Of a stretch of 55,915 bases of DNA, positions 16,674 through 25,789 are shown piece by piece. A program made the position numbers and the translations under genes. A model generated the notes under the pieces. It did no database searches, was not told the origin of the DNA, and saw only the letters and a list, made by a program, of their open reading frames with translations. The stretch is from Streptococcus parasanguinis (GTDB taxonomy: Bacteria; Bacillota; Bacilli; Lactobacillales; Streptococcaceae). Location: the NCBI GenBank assembly GCA_018365265.1, contig JAGZKI010000006.1, positions 1-55,915 on the forward strand, read 5' to 3'. Numbering within the stretch: position 1 is the stretch's first letter; each line of letters begins with the position of its first letter.

Positions 16674-17345
16674 ATGAACTCTTTAAAATTCCAATCAGTT
16701 TTTGATATTATTGGACCTGTGATGATCGGCCCATCCAGTAGTCACACTGCAGGTGCTGTTCGAATTGGTAAAATTGTTTCTTCTATCTTTGGAGAGGAAC
16801 CAAAAGAAGTTGAGTTCCAATTATTTAATTCCTTCGCCAAAACCTATCGTGGTCATGGAACAGATTTAGCCTTAGTAGCGGGCATCTTAGGAATGGACAC
16901 AGATGATCCTAGAATCCCAGATAGTCTAAAAATTGCACATGAACGAGGCATTCGGATTGTTTGGTCTATTCAAAAAGAAAGCAATGCTCCTCACCCAAAT
17001 ACAACGACTATTACTGTTAAAAATGATCATAAAACGATTTCTGTCACTGGAATCTCAATTGGTGGTGGGAACATACAGGTTACTGAGTTAAATGGCTTTG
17101 CCATCTCGCTAAATATGAATACTCCAACCATTATCATTGTTCACCAGGACGTCCCTGGAATGATCGCTCATGTGACAGAAGCTCTTTCTCGCTATGATAT
17201 TAACATTGCACAAATGAATGTAACACGGGAAAAAGCTGGAGAAAAAGCGATTATGATTATAGAAGTTGACTCAAGAAGTTGTGAAGCAGCGATCGAAGAT
17301 ATCCGTAAAATTCCTCATCTTCATAATGTCAACTTTTTCAAATAA
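16674..17345 (+). CDS. sdaAB: L-serine dehydratase beta subunit
   Basis: This encodes the 223-residue beta subunit of the two-subunit iron-sulphur L-serine dehydratase, which converts serine to pyruvate and ammonia. The N-terminal catalytic-domain signature IGPVMIGPSSSHTAGAVRIG is present, and the C-terminal part (about residues 148-220) is an ACT domain (IIIVHQDVPGMIAHVTEAL). The start at 16674 is chosen over the longer frame at 16653 because AAAGGAG stands 7 nt upstream. sdaAA follows after 9 bp. Confidence 0.95.
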   Translation: MNSLKFQSVFDIIGPVMIGPSSSHTAGAVRIGKIVSSIFGEEPKEVEFQLFNSFAKTYRGHGTDLALVAGILGMDTDDPRIPDSLKIAHERGIRIVWSIQKESNAPHPNTTTITVKNDHKTISVTGISIGGGNIQVTELNGFAISLNMNTPTIIIVHQDVPGMIAHVTEALSRYDINIAQMNVTREKAGEKAIMIIEVDSRSCEAAIEDIRKIPHLHNVNFFK

Positions 17346-17354
17346 GGAGTTCAT

Positions 17355-18227
17355 ATGTTTTATTCAATTGTAGACCTCGTAGAACAAGCAAGCACACAAT
17401 ACGAAGGAAACGTCGCAGAGTTAATGATTGCAACTGAATTTGAACTAACCGGTCGTGAACGAGAAGAAGTCCTACGATTAATGACCCGTAATTTAGAAGT
17501 GATGATTGATTCTGTAAAGTTAGGGTTAAATGAAAACCACTCTCGTAGTGGGTTAACCGGTGGGGATGCCGCAAAATTAGATCGCTATATCAAATCAGGA
17601 AAAACGTTATCTGACTTGACCGTCCTAACCGCAGCGAAGAATGCTATTGCTGTCAACGAACACAATGCTAAGATGGGACTGGTCTGCGCAACACCCACTG
17701 CAGGATCTGCTGGCTGCCTCCCCGCAGTTCTCACTGCAGCAACTCAAAAATTAGGGTTAAACCGTCAGCAACAATTAGATTTTCTACTGACAGCTGGAGC
17801 TTTTGGTTTAGTGATCGCAAATAATGCTTCTATTTCAGGTGCAGAAGGTGGTTGTCAAGCAGAAGTTGGTTCTGCTTCAGCTATGAGTGCAGCAGCATTG
17901 ACACTAGCTGCTGGGGGAACTCCTTATCAAGCGAGTCAAGCAGTCTGTTTTGTCATCAAAAACATGCTTGGGCTCATTTGTGATCCAGTAGCAGGACTCG
18001 TGGAAGTTCCATGTGTTAAACGGAACGCAATGGGAGCTAGCTATGCCTTCATTGCTGCTGATATGGCCTTAGCAGGTATTGAATCAAAAATACCTGTTGA
18101 TGAAGTGATTGACGCCATGTACCAAGTTGGATCTAGTCTTCCGACTGCCTTTAGAGAAACAGCTGAAGGAGGATTGGCAGCAACACCAACCGGACGTAGA
18201 TTACAAAAAGAGATATTTGGAGAATAA
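17355..18227 (+). CDS. sdaAA: L-serine dehydratase alpha subunit
   Basis: This encodes the 290-residue alpha subunit, partner of the upstream beta subunit. It carries the conserved SRSGLTGGDAAK element, the VCATPTAGSAGCLPAVL segment, GCQAEVGSASAM, and the C-terminal cysteines in LGLICDPVAGLVEVPC. These supply ligands to the 4Fe-4S cluster. Length is normal. AAGGAG precedes the ATG. The HAD gene starts one base after its stop, so all three genes form one transcript. Confidence 0.95.
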   Translation: MFYSIVDLVEQASTQYEGNVAELMIATEFELTGREREEVLRLMTRNLEVMIDSVKLGLNENHSRSGLTGGDAAKLDRYIKSGKTLSDLTVLTAAKNAIAVNEHNAKMGLVCATPTAGSAGCLPAVLTAATQKLGLNRQQQLDFLLTAGAFGLVIANNASISGAEGGCQAEVGSASAMSAAALTLAAGGTPYQASQAVCFVIKNMLGLICDPVAGLVEVPCVKRNAMGASYAFIAADMALAGIESKIPVDEVIDAMYQVGSSLPTAFRETAEGGLAATPTGRRLQKEIFGE

Positions 18228-18228
18228 C

Positions 18229-18858
18229 ATGCAAGCCTTATTTTTTGATTTAGACGGAACATTAGTTGACAGTTCCAAGGGAATTACAGAGAGCTTTCAA
18301 CATACATTCGATACTTTGAAGGTTCCTCAACCCGATCTCAAAACTATCCGTAGTTTTATGGGACCACCTTTGATTTCTAGTTTTGAAGCTACCCTTCCTG
18401 AAACTTTGGTAGATCAAGCAGTGATGATCTATCGCCAGTATTATCATGAAAAAGGTCAATACAAATCAACTCTGTTTCCTCAGATAGTAGAAGCTTTGAA
18501 AGCATTACAAGACGAAAACATTCCTCTTTATGTAACTACTTCAAAACATGAACCAGTTGCTTTACAGATGTGTCAAGATTTAGGTATCGATAAATACTTT
18601 AAAGGAATTTATGGATCAAATTCAGATCGTATCCACAAAGCCGATGTCATTCGATACGCCTTGTCAAGCAATGACCTTCCAAAAGAGGAGACAGTGATTA
18701 TTGGAGACACAAAATTTGACCTCATTGGAGGTCAAACAGTTGGCATAAAAACCATGGCCGTCACTTGGGGATTTGGAGATCTTGAAGAGCTACTTCTTTA
18801 CTCACCAGATTTTATTTGTCACTCTCCACTTGACATTCTTGAGACATTAAAAAAATAG
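18229..18858 (+). CDS. HAD-superfamily phosphatase (Gph-like)
   Basis: This encodes a 209-residue haloacid dehalogenase-type hydrolase. Motif I is DLDGT (Asp7, Asp9), motif II the TTSK segment, and motif IV GDTKFDLIGG near residue 163, with a helical cap after motif I. This is the phosphoglycolate-phosphatase-like subgroup; the substrate cannot be fixed. The start is the ATG at 18229, one base after sdaAA, and the ribosome site (TTTGGAG) lies within the sdaAA end. A longer frame beginning inside sdaAA at 18109 is rejected. The stop codon is inside the terminator stem. Confidence 0.85.
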   Translation: MQALFFDLDGTLVDSSKGITESFQHTFDTLKVPQPDLKTIRSFMGPPLISSFEATLPETLVDQAVMIYRQYYHEKGQYKSTLFPQIVEALKALQDENIPLYVTTSKHEPVALQMCQDLGIDKYFKGIYGSNSDRIHKADVIRYALSSNDLPKEETVIIGDTKFDLIGGQTVGIKTMAVTWGFGDLEELLLYSPDFICHSPLDILETLKK

Positions 18859-18887
18859 GTTTACAAGTTGTAAACCTATTTTTTTAA
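18854..18887. terminator. Bidirectional terminator between the HAD and second LysM genes
   Basis: A perfect 13-bp stem (18854-18866 with 18868-18880) is followed by seven T on the plus strand and by a T-rich tract on the minus strand. It contains TTTACA-AGT-TGTAAA, a 3-nt-spaced relative of the recurrent palindrome. Confidence 0.9.
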
Positions 18888-19528
18888 TAACCCCAAGCTG
18901 ATAAACCTTGTGAGCTATATGCATTGTATGCAGCCTGGATTTGATCATCAACTGTTGCAGTTGAACCCCAACCTGGCATTGTTTGGAACAAACCACTGGC
19001 ACCAGAAGCATTTGCTGCATTTACTTGACCATTTGATTCACGGGCAATAATTGCTTCCCAAGTAGAAGCAGGTACACCAGTCATTTCAGCCATACGAGCA
19101 GCTGCATAAGATCCTTGTTCTCCAGCAGTATTCCCATTTGATAGAACAATTCCACCATTTGTTGATTGTGCAGAAGTCACTGCAGCATTTGCTGCATAAG
19201 TTGTTTGTTTTTGAGCAGTTTGTGCAGTTGCTGTAGTTGCACTTTCAGCAGGTTTTGCTTGCTCTTGTGGAGCAACTTTATCAATCATAGATTTTGAACG
19301 CTCACCTAACTCAATAATTTGTCCTGCATAGATCAAATCTTCATTGGTCAGATTGTTAGATGCAATAATATTTTCTACTGAAGTGTTATTTTCTAGTGCA
19401 ATTTTTGATAGAGTATCTCCAGACTTCACTTCGTAAGTTTCAGCATTCACTGTAGCAATACCAGAAATGAAAAGTGATGCTGCTGAAAGTAGGGAAGTGA
19501 CTGTCCATTGGAACTTTTTACTGTTCAT
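18884..19528 (-). CDS. LysM-domain lytic transglycosylase-like protein
   Basis: This encodes a 214-residue secreted protein. A signal peptide (about residues 1-30, ending in a typical VNA site) is followed by one LysM domain (YEVKSGDTLSKIALENN, about 32-75). An Ala/Thr/Gln-rich linker leads to a C-terminal lysozyme-like domain (about 140-214) with AIIARESNG, where Glu is the expected catalytic acid, and GLFQTMPGWG. The start at 19528 (MNSKKFQW) has AAAGGAG upstream; the frame continuing to 19567 is not used. The upstream gap holds several TGTTACA-like elements that loosely resemble WalR sites but lack their spacing. Confidence 0.87.
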   Translation of the reverse strand: MNSKKFQWTVTSLLSAASLFISGIATVNAETYEVKSGDTLSKIALENNTSVENIIASNNLTNEDLIYAGQIIELGERSKSMIDKVAPQEQAKPAESATTATAQTAQKQTTYAANAAVTSAQSTNGGIVLSNGNTAGEQGSYAAARMAEMTGVPASTWEAIIARESNGQVNAANASGASGLFQTMPGWGSTATVDDQIQAAYNAYSSQGLSAWGY

Positions 19529-19627
19529 GAATTCTATTCTCCTTTCGAACATAATTCTATCATACACACAAAATGTTACAGTTTATTGTAGAATATATTA
19601 CAAATGTTACAAGAATATGTGAATTTA

Positions 19628-19657
19628 ATGTAAAAAGCGCTTTGTATAGCGCTTTTT
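19628..19657 (-). terminator. Terminator of the ECF transporter operon
   Basis: A perfect 10-bp AAAAAGCGCT stem (19632-19641 with 19648-19657) with a 6-nt loop and a T-rich arm lies about 28 bp past the ecfT stop in the minus direction. Confidence 0.85.
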
Positions 19658-19685
19658 CCTTATTTTTGAACCAATACAACTAGCT

Positions 19686-20483
19686 CTATCCATTTTTTAG
19701 ATAAAAAACTATCAACATGAGGCACAGAATAACGAGCAATGCCAGGGTATCTTTTACTCCCCACTGCAGAGTCCGATAGCGTGTTCGTCCTTCACCGCCT
19801 TTGTACCCTCTCGCTTCCATCGCAATTGCTAATGCATCTGCGCGTTTAAAACTTGAGGCAAACAAAGGAATGAGAATCGGAATGAAGGAACGGATCCTTT
19901 TTAATAGATTTCCTTCACCAAAATCAACACCACGCGCCCTTTGCGCATTCATGATTCGATTCGTATCATCCACTAAAGTTGGAACAAAGCGCAAACTCAT
20001 AGATAGCATTAACCCAATCTCATGTGCTGGAACTTTAATAATTTTTAGTGGTGTGAGGATCTTTTCAACAGCATCTGCTAAACTCAATGGTGTCGTCGTC
20101 ACGGTTAAAATCGTCGAATAAAAAATGATTAAAATAAATCTACAAAATATGATGGCGGCTTGCATCAATCCTTGGTCGGTTAATTTAAAAAACCACCATT
20201 GATACAAAATAGTTCCTTGAGAGGTCGCAAATAATTGAAAAATGGTTGTAAAAGCAATGATAAAAATCATTGATTTTAAACCTTTAATATAAAAACTAAC
20301 CGAAATCCTCGTTAGATACATTAAAACAAAAATAAAACCAAAGAGAAGAACATTTGTCTGGATATTATTTGCCCAAAACAGAAGAAATATGAATAAAAAC
20401 ATTGAGAGCAACTTCCCACGAGGATCTAGTTGGTGGATAATGGAATTTCCAGGAATATACCTTCCCAAAATCATATTATTCAT
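19686..20483 (-). CDS. ecfT: ECF transporter transmembrane component EcfT
   Basis: This encodes the 265-residue membrane scaffold of the energy-coupling-factor vitamin importer. The start NNMILGRYIPGNSIIHQLDPRGKL is typical, several membrane helices follow, and the two coupling-helix Ala-Arg-Gly motifs are visible (AQRARGVDFG and AMEARGYKGG). It overlaps ecfA2 by 8 bp. No S component is encoded here, so this is the shared group-II module that serves vitamin-specific S proteins encoded elsewhere. Confidence 0.95.
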   Translation of the reverse strand: MNNMILGRYIPGNSIIHQLDPRGKLLSMFLFIFLLFWANNIQTNVLLFGFIFVLMYLTRISVSFYIKGLKSMIFIIAFTTIFQLFATSQGTILYQWWFFKLTDQGLMQAAIIFCRFILIIFYSTILTVTTTPLSLADAVEKILTPLKIIKVPAHEIGLMLSMSLRFVPTLVDDTNRIMNAQRARGVDFGEGNLLKRIRSFIPILIPLFASSFKRADALAIAMEARGYKGGEGRTRYRTLQWGVKDTLALLVILCLMLIVFYLKNG

Positions 20484-21318
20484 GAAGTAACAGCTCCTTT
20501 AGTTCCTCAATTTTGATTGGTAGTCTGTCCAGAGGAAGTCCTCTTCGTTTCAATTGAAGAGCAAAATTCGTAATTTGTGGGACTCCTAATTGAAGTTTTT
20601 GTAAATACTCAACCTGTTGAAACACTTCCCTTGGGGATCCGTTTAGGACAAGTTTTCCCGCTTCTAAAGCAAATACAGTATCAGCAAAATTTGCTACATC
20701 ATCCATCGTATGAGTTACCAGAACTAGGGTCATCCCATTTTTATGTAATGTCTCAAACAGCGCCATCAATTCCTTTCTTCCAGCAGGATCTAGACCTGCT
20801 GTTGGCTCGTCCAATACTAAAATCTCTGGTTCGATAGCTAAAATACCTGCGATCGCAACCCGTCTCATCTGTCCACCAGATAGTTCAAATGGACTTTTAT
20901 CATAGATAGACTCTTCTAAACCAACGATCGCTAATTTTTCTTTGGCTATTTCCTCCGCTTTGTCCTTAGGTACCCCAAAATTCTGTGGTCCAAAGGCTAC
21001 ATCAGCTAGAACGGTTTCTGCAAACAGCTGACTTTCTGGAAATTGAAAAACCAAACCAACCTTTTTTCTCAGGTACTTCATTTCTTTTGGCTCAGAATGA
21101 TTATCTAAAACAAAATCTTCAAATTGAATCGTTCCTTTAGTCGGACGCAGTAAACCATTTAGTAATTGCAACAAAGTAGACTTGCCACTACCAGTATGCC
21201 CGATAATGGCTGTATAAGATCCATCTTTTATTTCCAAACTAATATCAGAAAGCGCCTGCCCTTCAAAAGGACTTCCCTCTTGATAAGTATAATAGACATT
21301 CTTTAAAGAGATTCCCAT
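20476..21318 (-). CDS. ecfA2: ECF transporter ATPase EcfA2
   Basis: This encodes a 280-residue ATPase of the ECF module. Walker A is GHTGSGKST (about 39-47), the Q-loop FQFPESQLF, the signature ELSGGQMRRVAIAG, and Walker B LVLDEPTAGLD. The C-terminal extension ending in a short acidic helix is typical of EcfA2. It overlaps ecfA1 by 16 bp and ecfT by 8 bp, so the three proteins are translated together. Confidence 0.95.
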   Translation of the reverse strand: MGISLKNVYYTYQEGSPFEGQALSDISLEIKDGSYTAIIGHTGSGKSTLLQLLNGLLRPTKGTIQFEDFVLDNHSEPKEMKYLRKKVGLVFQFPESQLFAETVLADVAFGPQNFGVPKDKAEEIAKEKLAIVGLEESIYDKSPFELSGGQMRRVAIAGILAIEPEILVLDEPTAGLDPAGRKELMALFETLHKNGMTLVLVTHTMDDVANFADTVFALEAGKLVLNGSPREVFQQVEYLQKLQLGVPQITNFALQLKRRGLPLDRLPIKIEELKELLLHE

Positions 21319-22127
21319 AATTGGTCTAATAACTCACTTTCTGTTAGATAATCCTGTTTTAGCGGAAAATGCGAGCTGAGAGATTCTTGAACCTGCTTAC
21401 TAAAAGGCTTATCTAGTCCAATCTCATTGAGGTCATTTCTTGAAAACAATTCCCGCGGCGTCATAGAAGACTCTAGTTTTCCTTTTTGAAACACGAGTGT
21501 TCGATCACTTAAGGCAATTTCGGTTAAATCATGGGTAATGGAGATAATTGTTAATTGAAATTTTTTCTGAAGTTCTCTCATTACCGCCATTAGATCCTCT
21601 CTACCTTCTGGATCTAACATACTAGTTGCTTCATCAAGGATAATAATAGTTGGTCTCAAGGCGATAATACCTGCTATAGCCACCCGTTGCTTTTGACCAC
21701 CTGACAAACGAGATGGTTCGCGATCTTTAAACTCCAGCATACCAACTTGCTCAATAGCCTTCTCCACACGTTGAAACATTTCTTCCCGTGGAATTCCTTG
21801 ATTTTCTAAACCAAAGGCAACATCATCTTCTACTGTCGCACCAACAAATTGGTTATCAGGATTCTGAAATACAATCCCAATTTTACTACGGATTTCCCAT
21901 ATGGTTTCACGAGTCAGTTGTTTTCCATCAATGTAAATCTCACCAGACTCAGCTTCCAAAAGACCATCAATCAGGCGTACAACTGTAGATTTCCCACTAC
22001 CATTGTGTCCAACAATCGAAAGCCACTCTCCTTGTTTCACGTGAAACGAAACCGTGTCAATTTGATACTCTTCTACTGTTTTATCGTATCGAAAGGATAC
22101 ATTTTTTAGCTCAATCATCTGTTTCAT
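21303..22127 (-). CDS. ecfA1: ECF transporter ATPase EcfA1
   Basis: This encodes a 274-residue ATPase, partner of EcfA2. Walker A is GHNGSGKST, the Q-loop FQNPDNQFVGATV, the signature RLSGGQKQRVAIAG, and Walker B IIILDEATSMLD. It starts directly after the pgsA stop codon (TAA then ATG); an in-frame ATG two codons later is an alternative. The ribosome site is weak, suggesting coupling to pgsA. A parS-like site lies inside the gene at 22033-22048. Confidence 0.94.
   Translation of the reverse strand: MKQMIELKNVSFRYDKTVEEYQIDTVSFHVKQGEWLSIVGHNGSGKSTVVRLIDGLLEAESGEIYIDGKQLTRETIWEIRSKIGIVFQNPDNQFVGATVEDDVAFGLENQGIPREEMFQRVEKAIEQVGMLEFKDREPSRLSGGQKQRVAIAGIIALRPTIIILDEATSMLDPEGREDLMAVMRELQKKFQLTIISITHDLTEIALSDRTLVFQKGKLESSMTPRELFSRNDLNEIGLDKPFSKQVQESLSSHFPLKQDYLTESELLDQLWESL
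22033..22048. other. parS: parS-like site inside ecfA1
   Basis: TGTTTCACGTGAAACG matches the parS consensus at 15 of 16 positions, with only the last base changed. It lies within coding sequence, as many Firmicute parS sites do, about 18 kb left of oriC. Confidence 0.8.
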
Positions 22128-22667
22128 TTATTTAAATGTGTCTTTAAAGAGATAGCTACTTCCCTTAAAGTAGTCGTAACCAGAATAAATTGTGAAAATC
22201 AATGCAATATAAAGCAACACTTGCCCTGGAAGAGTCCAATGGCAAAGCAAAAAGATAATGGCAAACATTTGGCTAAAGGTTTTAATTTTTCCAGGCATGG
22301 CTGCAGCAAGAACTGTACCACCTGTCTCAACAAGTAGAAGACGCAAACCAGTAACAGCTAACTCACGACAAATGATAACGGCTGCAATCCAAGCAGGAAC
22401 CATTTTTAATTCAATCATCATGATAAAGGCTGACATGACCAATAATTTATCTGCCATTGGATCGGCAAATTTACCAAAATTACTCACTACATTCCATTTT
22501 CGTGCAAGAAAGCCATCTAAATAATCTGTAATACTAGCAATTGCAAAAATAACTGCCGCTACAATATGTCCTAAGTAAGAGTGACTTAAACTTAAAATGG
22601 CAATAAAAATAGGAATCATCACAACCCGAATTAATGTCAATGCATTAGGAATATTTTCTTTTTTCAT
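22128..22667 (-). CDS. pgsA: CDP-diacylglycerol--glycerol-3-phosphate 3-phosphatidyltransferase
   Basis: This encodes a 179-residue membrane enzyme that makes phosphatidylglycerol phosphate, the first step towards phosphatidylglycerol and cardiolipin. The CDP-alcohol phosphatidyltransferase motif is complete at about residues 48-72 (D-x2-DG-x2-AR ... G-x3-D-x3-D). Several membrane helices surround it. TTGGAGG precedes the ATG. It sits between rodZ and ecfA1 in a continuous minus-strand series. Confidence 0.95.
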   Translation of the reverse strand: MKKENIPNALTLIRVVMIPIFIAILSLSHSYLGHIVAAVIFAIASITDYLDGFLARKWNVVSNFGKFADPMADKLLVMSAFIMMIELKMVPAWIAAVIICRELAVTGLRLLLVETGGTVLAAAMPGKIKTFSQMFAIIFLLCHWTLPGQVLLYIALIFTIYSGYDYFKGSSYLFKDTFK

Positions 22668-22698
22668 ACTTCCTCCAAAAAATAAACTATCTTTACAT

Positions 22699-23106
22699 CT
22701 ATTTTACAGATGCTGTAAACTCATAAAAATATACGATATAAATCACAAAACCAAGAATGACAAAACTAACTAGTAGATAATACAGGATTGGTAACCAGCT
22801 CGCTTTCTGTCTTAATTTTCTTGAATGAAGCTCTTCGTCATCTACAAGTATCTCTTCATCAAATAACAATTCTTTTCCTTCACGAAAAGCTGTCAATAGG
22901 ATGGACTCATCTAATCCCAAAGCCCATGCTAATTTTTTAAGATAGATCTGAGCGTAAAAGGGACTCGGTAATAGATCAAACTCATCGTTTTCCAACGCTT
23001 CTATATAAGGAATTTCAATAGCTGTCTTATTTGACACATCCTGTAAACTTAAGTGTAAATTTACTCTTGACAGTCTTAACACTTGACCAATCGTTCTCTT
23101 CTTCAT
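22699..23106 (-). CDS. rodZ: Short RodZ-like protein (HTH plus one membrane helix)
   Basis: This encodes a 135-residue protein. An N-terminal Cro/C1-type helix-turn-helix (about residues 5-65, LRLSRVNLHLSLQDVSNKTA) is followed by a basic linker and one membrane helix (about 106-128). RodZ links MreB-type or septal machinery to the wall. This copy stops a few residues after the membrane helix, so the extracellular domain of typical RodZ is missing. Only 31 bp separate it from pgsA, so there is no remnant. The position next to pgsA and yfmH is the normal one for rodZ. Confidence 0.8.
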   Translation of the reverse strand: MKKRTIGQVLRLSRVNLHLSLQDVSNKTAIEIPYIEALENDEFDLLPSPFYAQIYLKKLAWALGLDESILLTAFREGKELLFDEEILVDDEELHSRKLRQKASWLPILYYLLVSFVILGFVIYIVYFYEFTASVK

Positions 23107-23132
23107 GTTTCCCCTTCTTGATACATTGTTTA

Positions 23133-24407
23133 CTACTTTTGAAAAATCATATAGTCAACCATCTCAGCCCGTTCGATGAACTGACGCCCTAATTTGATGA
23201 TATCTTGTAAACTAATACCTTGTAAAATCTTTGGAAGATCATAAGAAGTGCTACCGTCTGAAAAATATTCAAACTGAGTGGCACTATACTCAAGCGAATT
23301 TAAACCTTGTAAGAAATCACCAAACATTTCGCTTTTAATCGTATCCAAATGTTCCTGATTGACATCTGGATCCTTCTCAAATTGTTTGATTGCTGACCTA
23401 AATTGATGAGATAAGGACACCGGTTCTTGAGTATCCATTGTCAAAATAACGAAATGAAATAATTCCTCAACCTCGACTTCAAGTGTCAATGAGTTGTCAA
23501 TCTTCCCAGCTTCATATAAACTTTGAAACCGTTGCGAAGTCCAACCAAACATCATCGAAAATAGTAATTTCAACATCAATTTATAACGAAATTTTTCCTC
23601 TTTCTTAATGATATCATTTCCTCGAATTCCAATTGCCAACTTCGGAGTAGCAACTTCCATTCTACAAGATTGATTCAATCTTACTTCATTTTTTTCTACA
23701 GGAAAACGTTCTAACTCCACAGATGGATGAGGAGGAACTAGATCATATTTCTTTACTACTTGCAATACTTCATCAACATCAAAGTTTCCGATCACTAATA
23801 AGTGCATTTGAGAGGGATGATAGAATAGATCAAAGTTTTCACGGAGATTATCTATTGTAATGTTGGAAATAGACTCCCTAGTCCCAGCAATATCATCTGC
23901 TAACGGTGTTCCAGGATATAAATTTTCTAAAGCACCAAAAAATAATCGATAGTCTGGACTATCTTGATACATTCCAATTTCTTGTTGAATGATTTCTCTT
24001 TCCTTAGATACAGATTTTTCTGTAAAGGAAGCCTTTGAAACCATCTCCAATAACAATTGAATATTCTCAGGGACTTTTGAAGTTGTTGAGAAAAGATAAC
24101 TTGTCTTTGTAAAGCTTGTAAAGGCATTACTTTCCGATCCTAAATGAACGAATTTTTTTAAATAATCTTGACCATTTTCATCTTCAAATACTTTGTGTTC
24201 TAGGAAATGAGCAATTCCTGCAGGATATTGCCTTTCATCACCATTCACTAGAATTCGTGTATCCACTGAGCCAAACTTAGTTGTGATTATTCCATAGGTT
24301 TCATAATAATCTTCTTTGGGAATTAAATGAATAGTCAACCCATTTGACAAGCGTGTAAAGTAAACTTGCTCACCAACTGATTCATAATATTTTTCTTTAA
24401 TTTTCAA
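23133..24407 (-). CDS. M16-family peptidase YfmH-like, EF-P modification-associated
   Basis: This encodes a 424-residue pitrilysin-fold protein. The inverted zinc motif H-F-L-E-H is at residues 67-71, with the downstream Glu region around residue 145, so it can be catalytic. In Bacillus the YmfF/YmfH pair is associated with the 5-aminopentanol modification of elongation factor P. It follows the partner gene by 8 bp and precedes rodZ. The substrate in this organism is unproven. Confidence 0.88.
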   Translation of the reverse strand: MKIKEKYYESVGEQVYFTRLSNGLTIHLIPKEDYYETYGIITTKFGSVDTRILVNGDERQYPAGIAHFLEHKVFEDENGQDYLKKFVHLGSESNAFTSFTKTSYLFSTTSKVPENIQLLLEMVSKASFTEKSVSKEREIIQQEIGMYQDSPDYRLFFGALENLYPGTPLADDIAGTRESISNITIDNLRENFDLFYHPSQMHLLVIGNFDVDEVLQVVKKYDLVPPHPSVELERFPVEKNEVRLNQSCRMEVATPKLAIGIRGNDIIKKEEKFRYKLMLKLLFSMMFGWTSQRFQSLYEAGKIDNSLTLEVEVEELFHFVILTMDTQEPVSLSHQFRSAIKQFEKDPDVNQEHLDTIKSEMFGDFLQGLNSLEYSATQFEYFSDGSTSYDLPKILQGISLQDIIKLGRQFIERAEMVDYMIFQK

Positions 24408-24415
24408 TCTTTACA

Positions 24416-25663
24416 CTACTTTCCTTCCATAAAATAAACAGACTGTAAATTAATTGTTTTTGCCACTTCAATAATTTCTTCTCTACTAACCTTATCGATG
24501 GACTCTAACCACTCTTCTAAAGAAAGGATTTTCTTTCCTAGGATCGTTTTCAGATATTCCCTTTCAATCAAGGTATTTTGCCGATCCTGTGCTAATAAGG
24601 TCGTATTCACCAACATTTCTTTTGTCAATTGAAGCTCTGACTCTGTAAACTTGCCTCGTTTTAAATCATTCAACTGTCGCATAATCAAGGTCATTACTTT
24701 CGTACGAGATTCCTTATCAATACCTGCAAAAACTCTCATGAAGCCTGTAAAAATATCAAAATGGCTTGAGATAGTATAAGCAAGGCCTTCTTTCTCACGT
24801 ATTATTTGAAAAAGTCTCGAATGCGAGAAAGCTCCCAGCATCCCATTTAATACAACTAGAGGGATATGGAGAGATTCTCCATACTGGGTAGAAAAATGGT
24901 AACCTAATTCTAAAATAGATTGTTGGTTTTGTTTTTGCTCTAACTTTTCTCTTACAACATTTGTAAAAAGTTGTTGATAGGTGACAGACAAATTGTTATC
25001 ACGTGGCTTGAATTCAAACTGGTTCACTCGATCCACAATAGCGACCTCATTAAAGTCACCTATGAAAAAGAAGTCAATGTTATCTAATTGGAGCATCTGA
25101 TGAAACTGTTCAAGAGAACTTTGAGCTGTTTCTTGTCTCACTAAATCAACTTTCCCCAATCTTGACATCCCGATTGTTTCGTCTTCAAAAAATAGTTGAT
25201 TCAATTGCCCATGTGCATAATAATAAGGCTCTTCAATTTCCAACTCCAAATCGGAAATTGTATTTTTCTTTTCAACGTCAAATGTATCACTGTCAAAGTG
25301 ATCTTCTACTACCAAAGGTGAAAAGAAGATAGTTTCTATAATGTCCAAAACCTCATCAGTAAGAACATTTTTCTTGCTCAAAAAGTCATCGCGCACAAAG
25401 GAAATATTCAAATCAACATAATGAACACGACCCCTCTTAGAGACTGAGGTGGACAATTCTACCCCGTATAGACTCGCTAATTTTTCACGGAATAATTGTG
25501 AAGTTGGATATTTTTGATTTGCAGTTTCCATCATACAGGCTACTAAAACACGCGCAGCCACGGTATTTTCATCTAATGGCGATGAAAAACGGACCTTAAT
25601 TTTATTGGTTTTAAATTTTTTTGATTGAAGAAAGTGAAGATTCACGCCCTTTACTAATTCCAT
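24416..25663 (-). CDS. M16-family pseudo-peptidase YfmF-like, EF-P modification-associated
   Basis: This encodes a 415-residue pitrilysin-fold partner of the downstream gene. It has the fold but no HxxEH zinc motif, as usual for the non-catalytic partner of M16 pairs. The start at 25663 (MELVKGVNL) is preferred because AACGAGG is at the right distance. The open frame runs on to a TTG at 25684, which would be too close to a TATAAT -10 at about 25696-25701. It is divergent from yaaA. Confidence 0.85.
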   Translation of the reverse strand: MELVKGVNLHFLQSKKFKTNKIKVRFSSPLDENTVAARVLVACMMETANQKYPTSQLFREKLASLYGVELSTSVSKRGRVHYVDLNISFVRDDFLSKKNVLTDEVLDIIETIFFSPLVVEDHFDSDTFDVEKKNTISDLELEIEEPYYYAHGQLNQLFFEDETIGMSRLGKVDLVRQETAQSSLEQFHQMLQLDNIDFFFIGDFNEVAIVDRVNQFEFKPRDNNLSVTYQQLFTNVVREKLEQKQNQQSILELGYHFSTQYGESLHIPLVVLNGMLGAFSHSRLFQIIREKEGLAYTISSHFDIFTGFMRVFAGIDKESRTKVMTLIMRQLNDLKRGKFTESELQLTKEMLVNTTLLAQDRQNTLIEREYLKTILGKKILSLEEWLESIDKVSREEIIEVAKTINLQSVYFMEGK

Positions 25664-25789
25664 TTTCATCCTCGTTCTACTCAATAGTAACTTTCATTAT
25701 AACACGAAATCACACTAAAATCCTAATTCAAACTGTGAAAAAGCTCCTCAAATCACTCAACATTCTCTACCCTAGAAAAACTAAAAATA

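Noticed and set aside
19560..19625. TGTTACA/TTGTAA elements upstream of the second LysM gene as WalR boxes
   Set aside because: The half-sites resemble TGTWAH, but no pair has the 5-nt spacing of the WalR consensus.
22703..22719. TTTACA-N5-TGTAAA at the end of rodZ
   Set aside because: Spacer length differs and the bases encode the end of the protein; kept out of the motif set.
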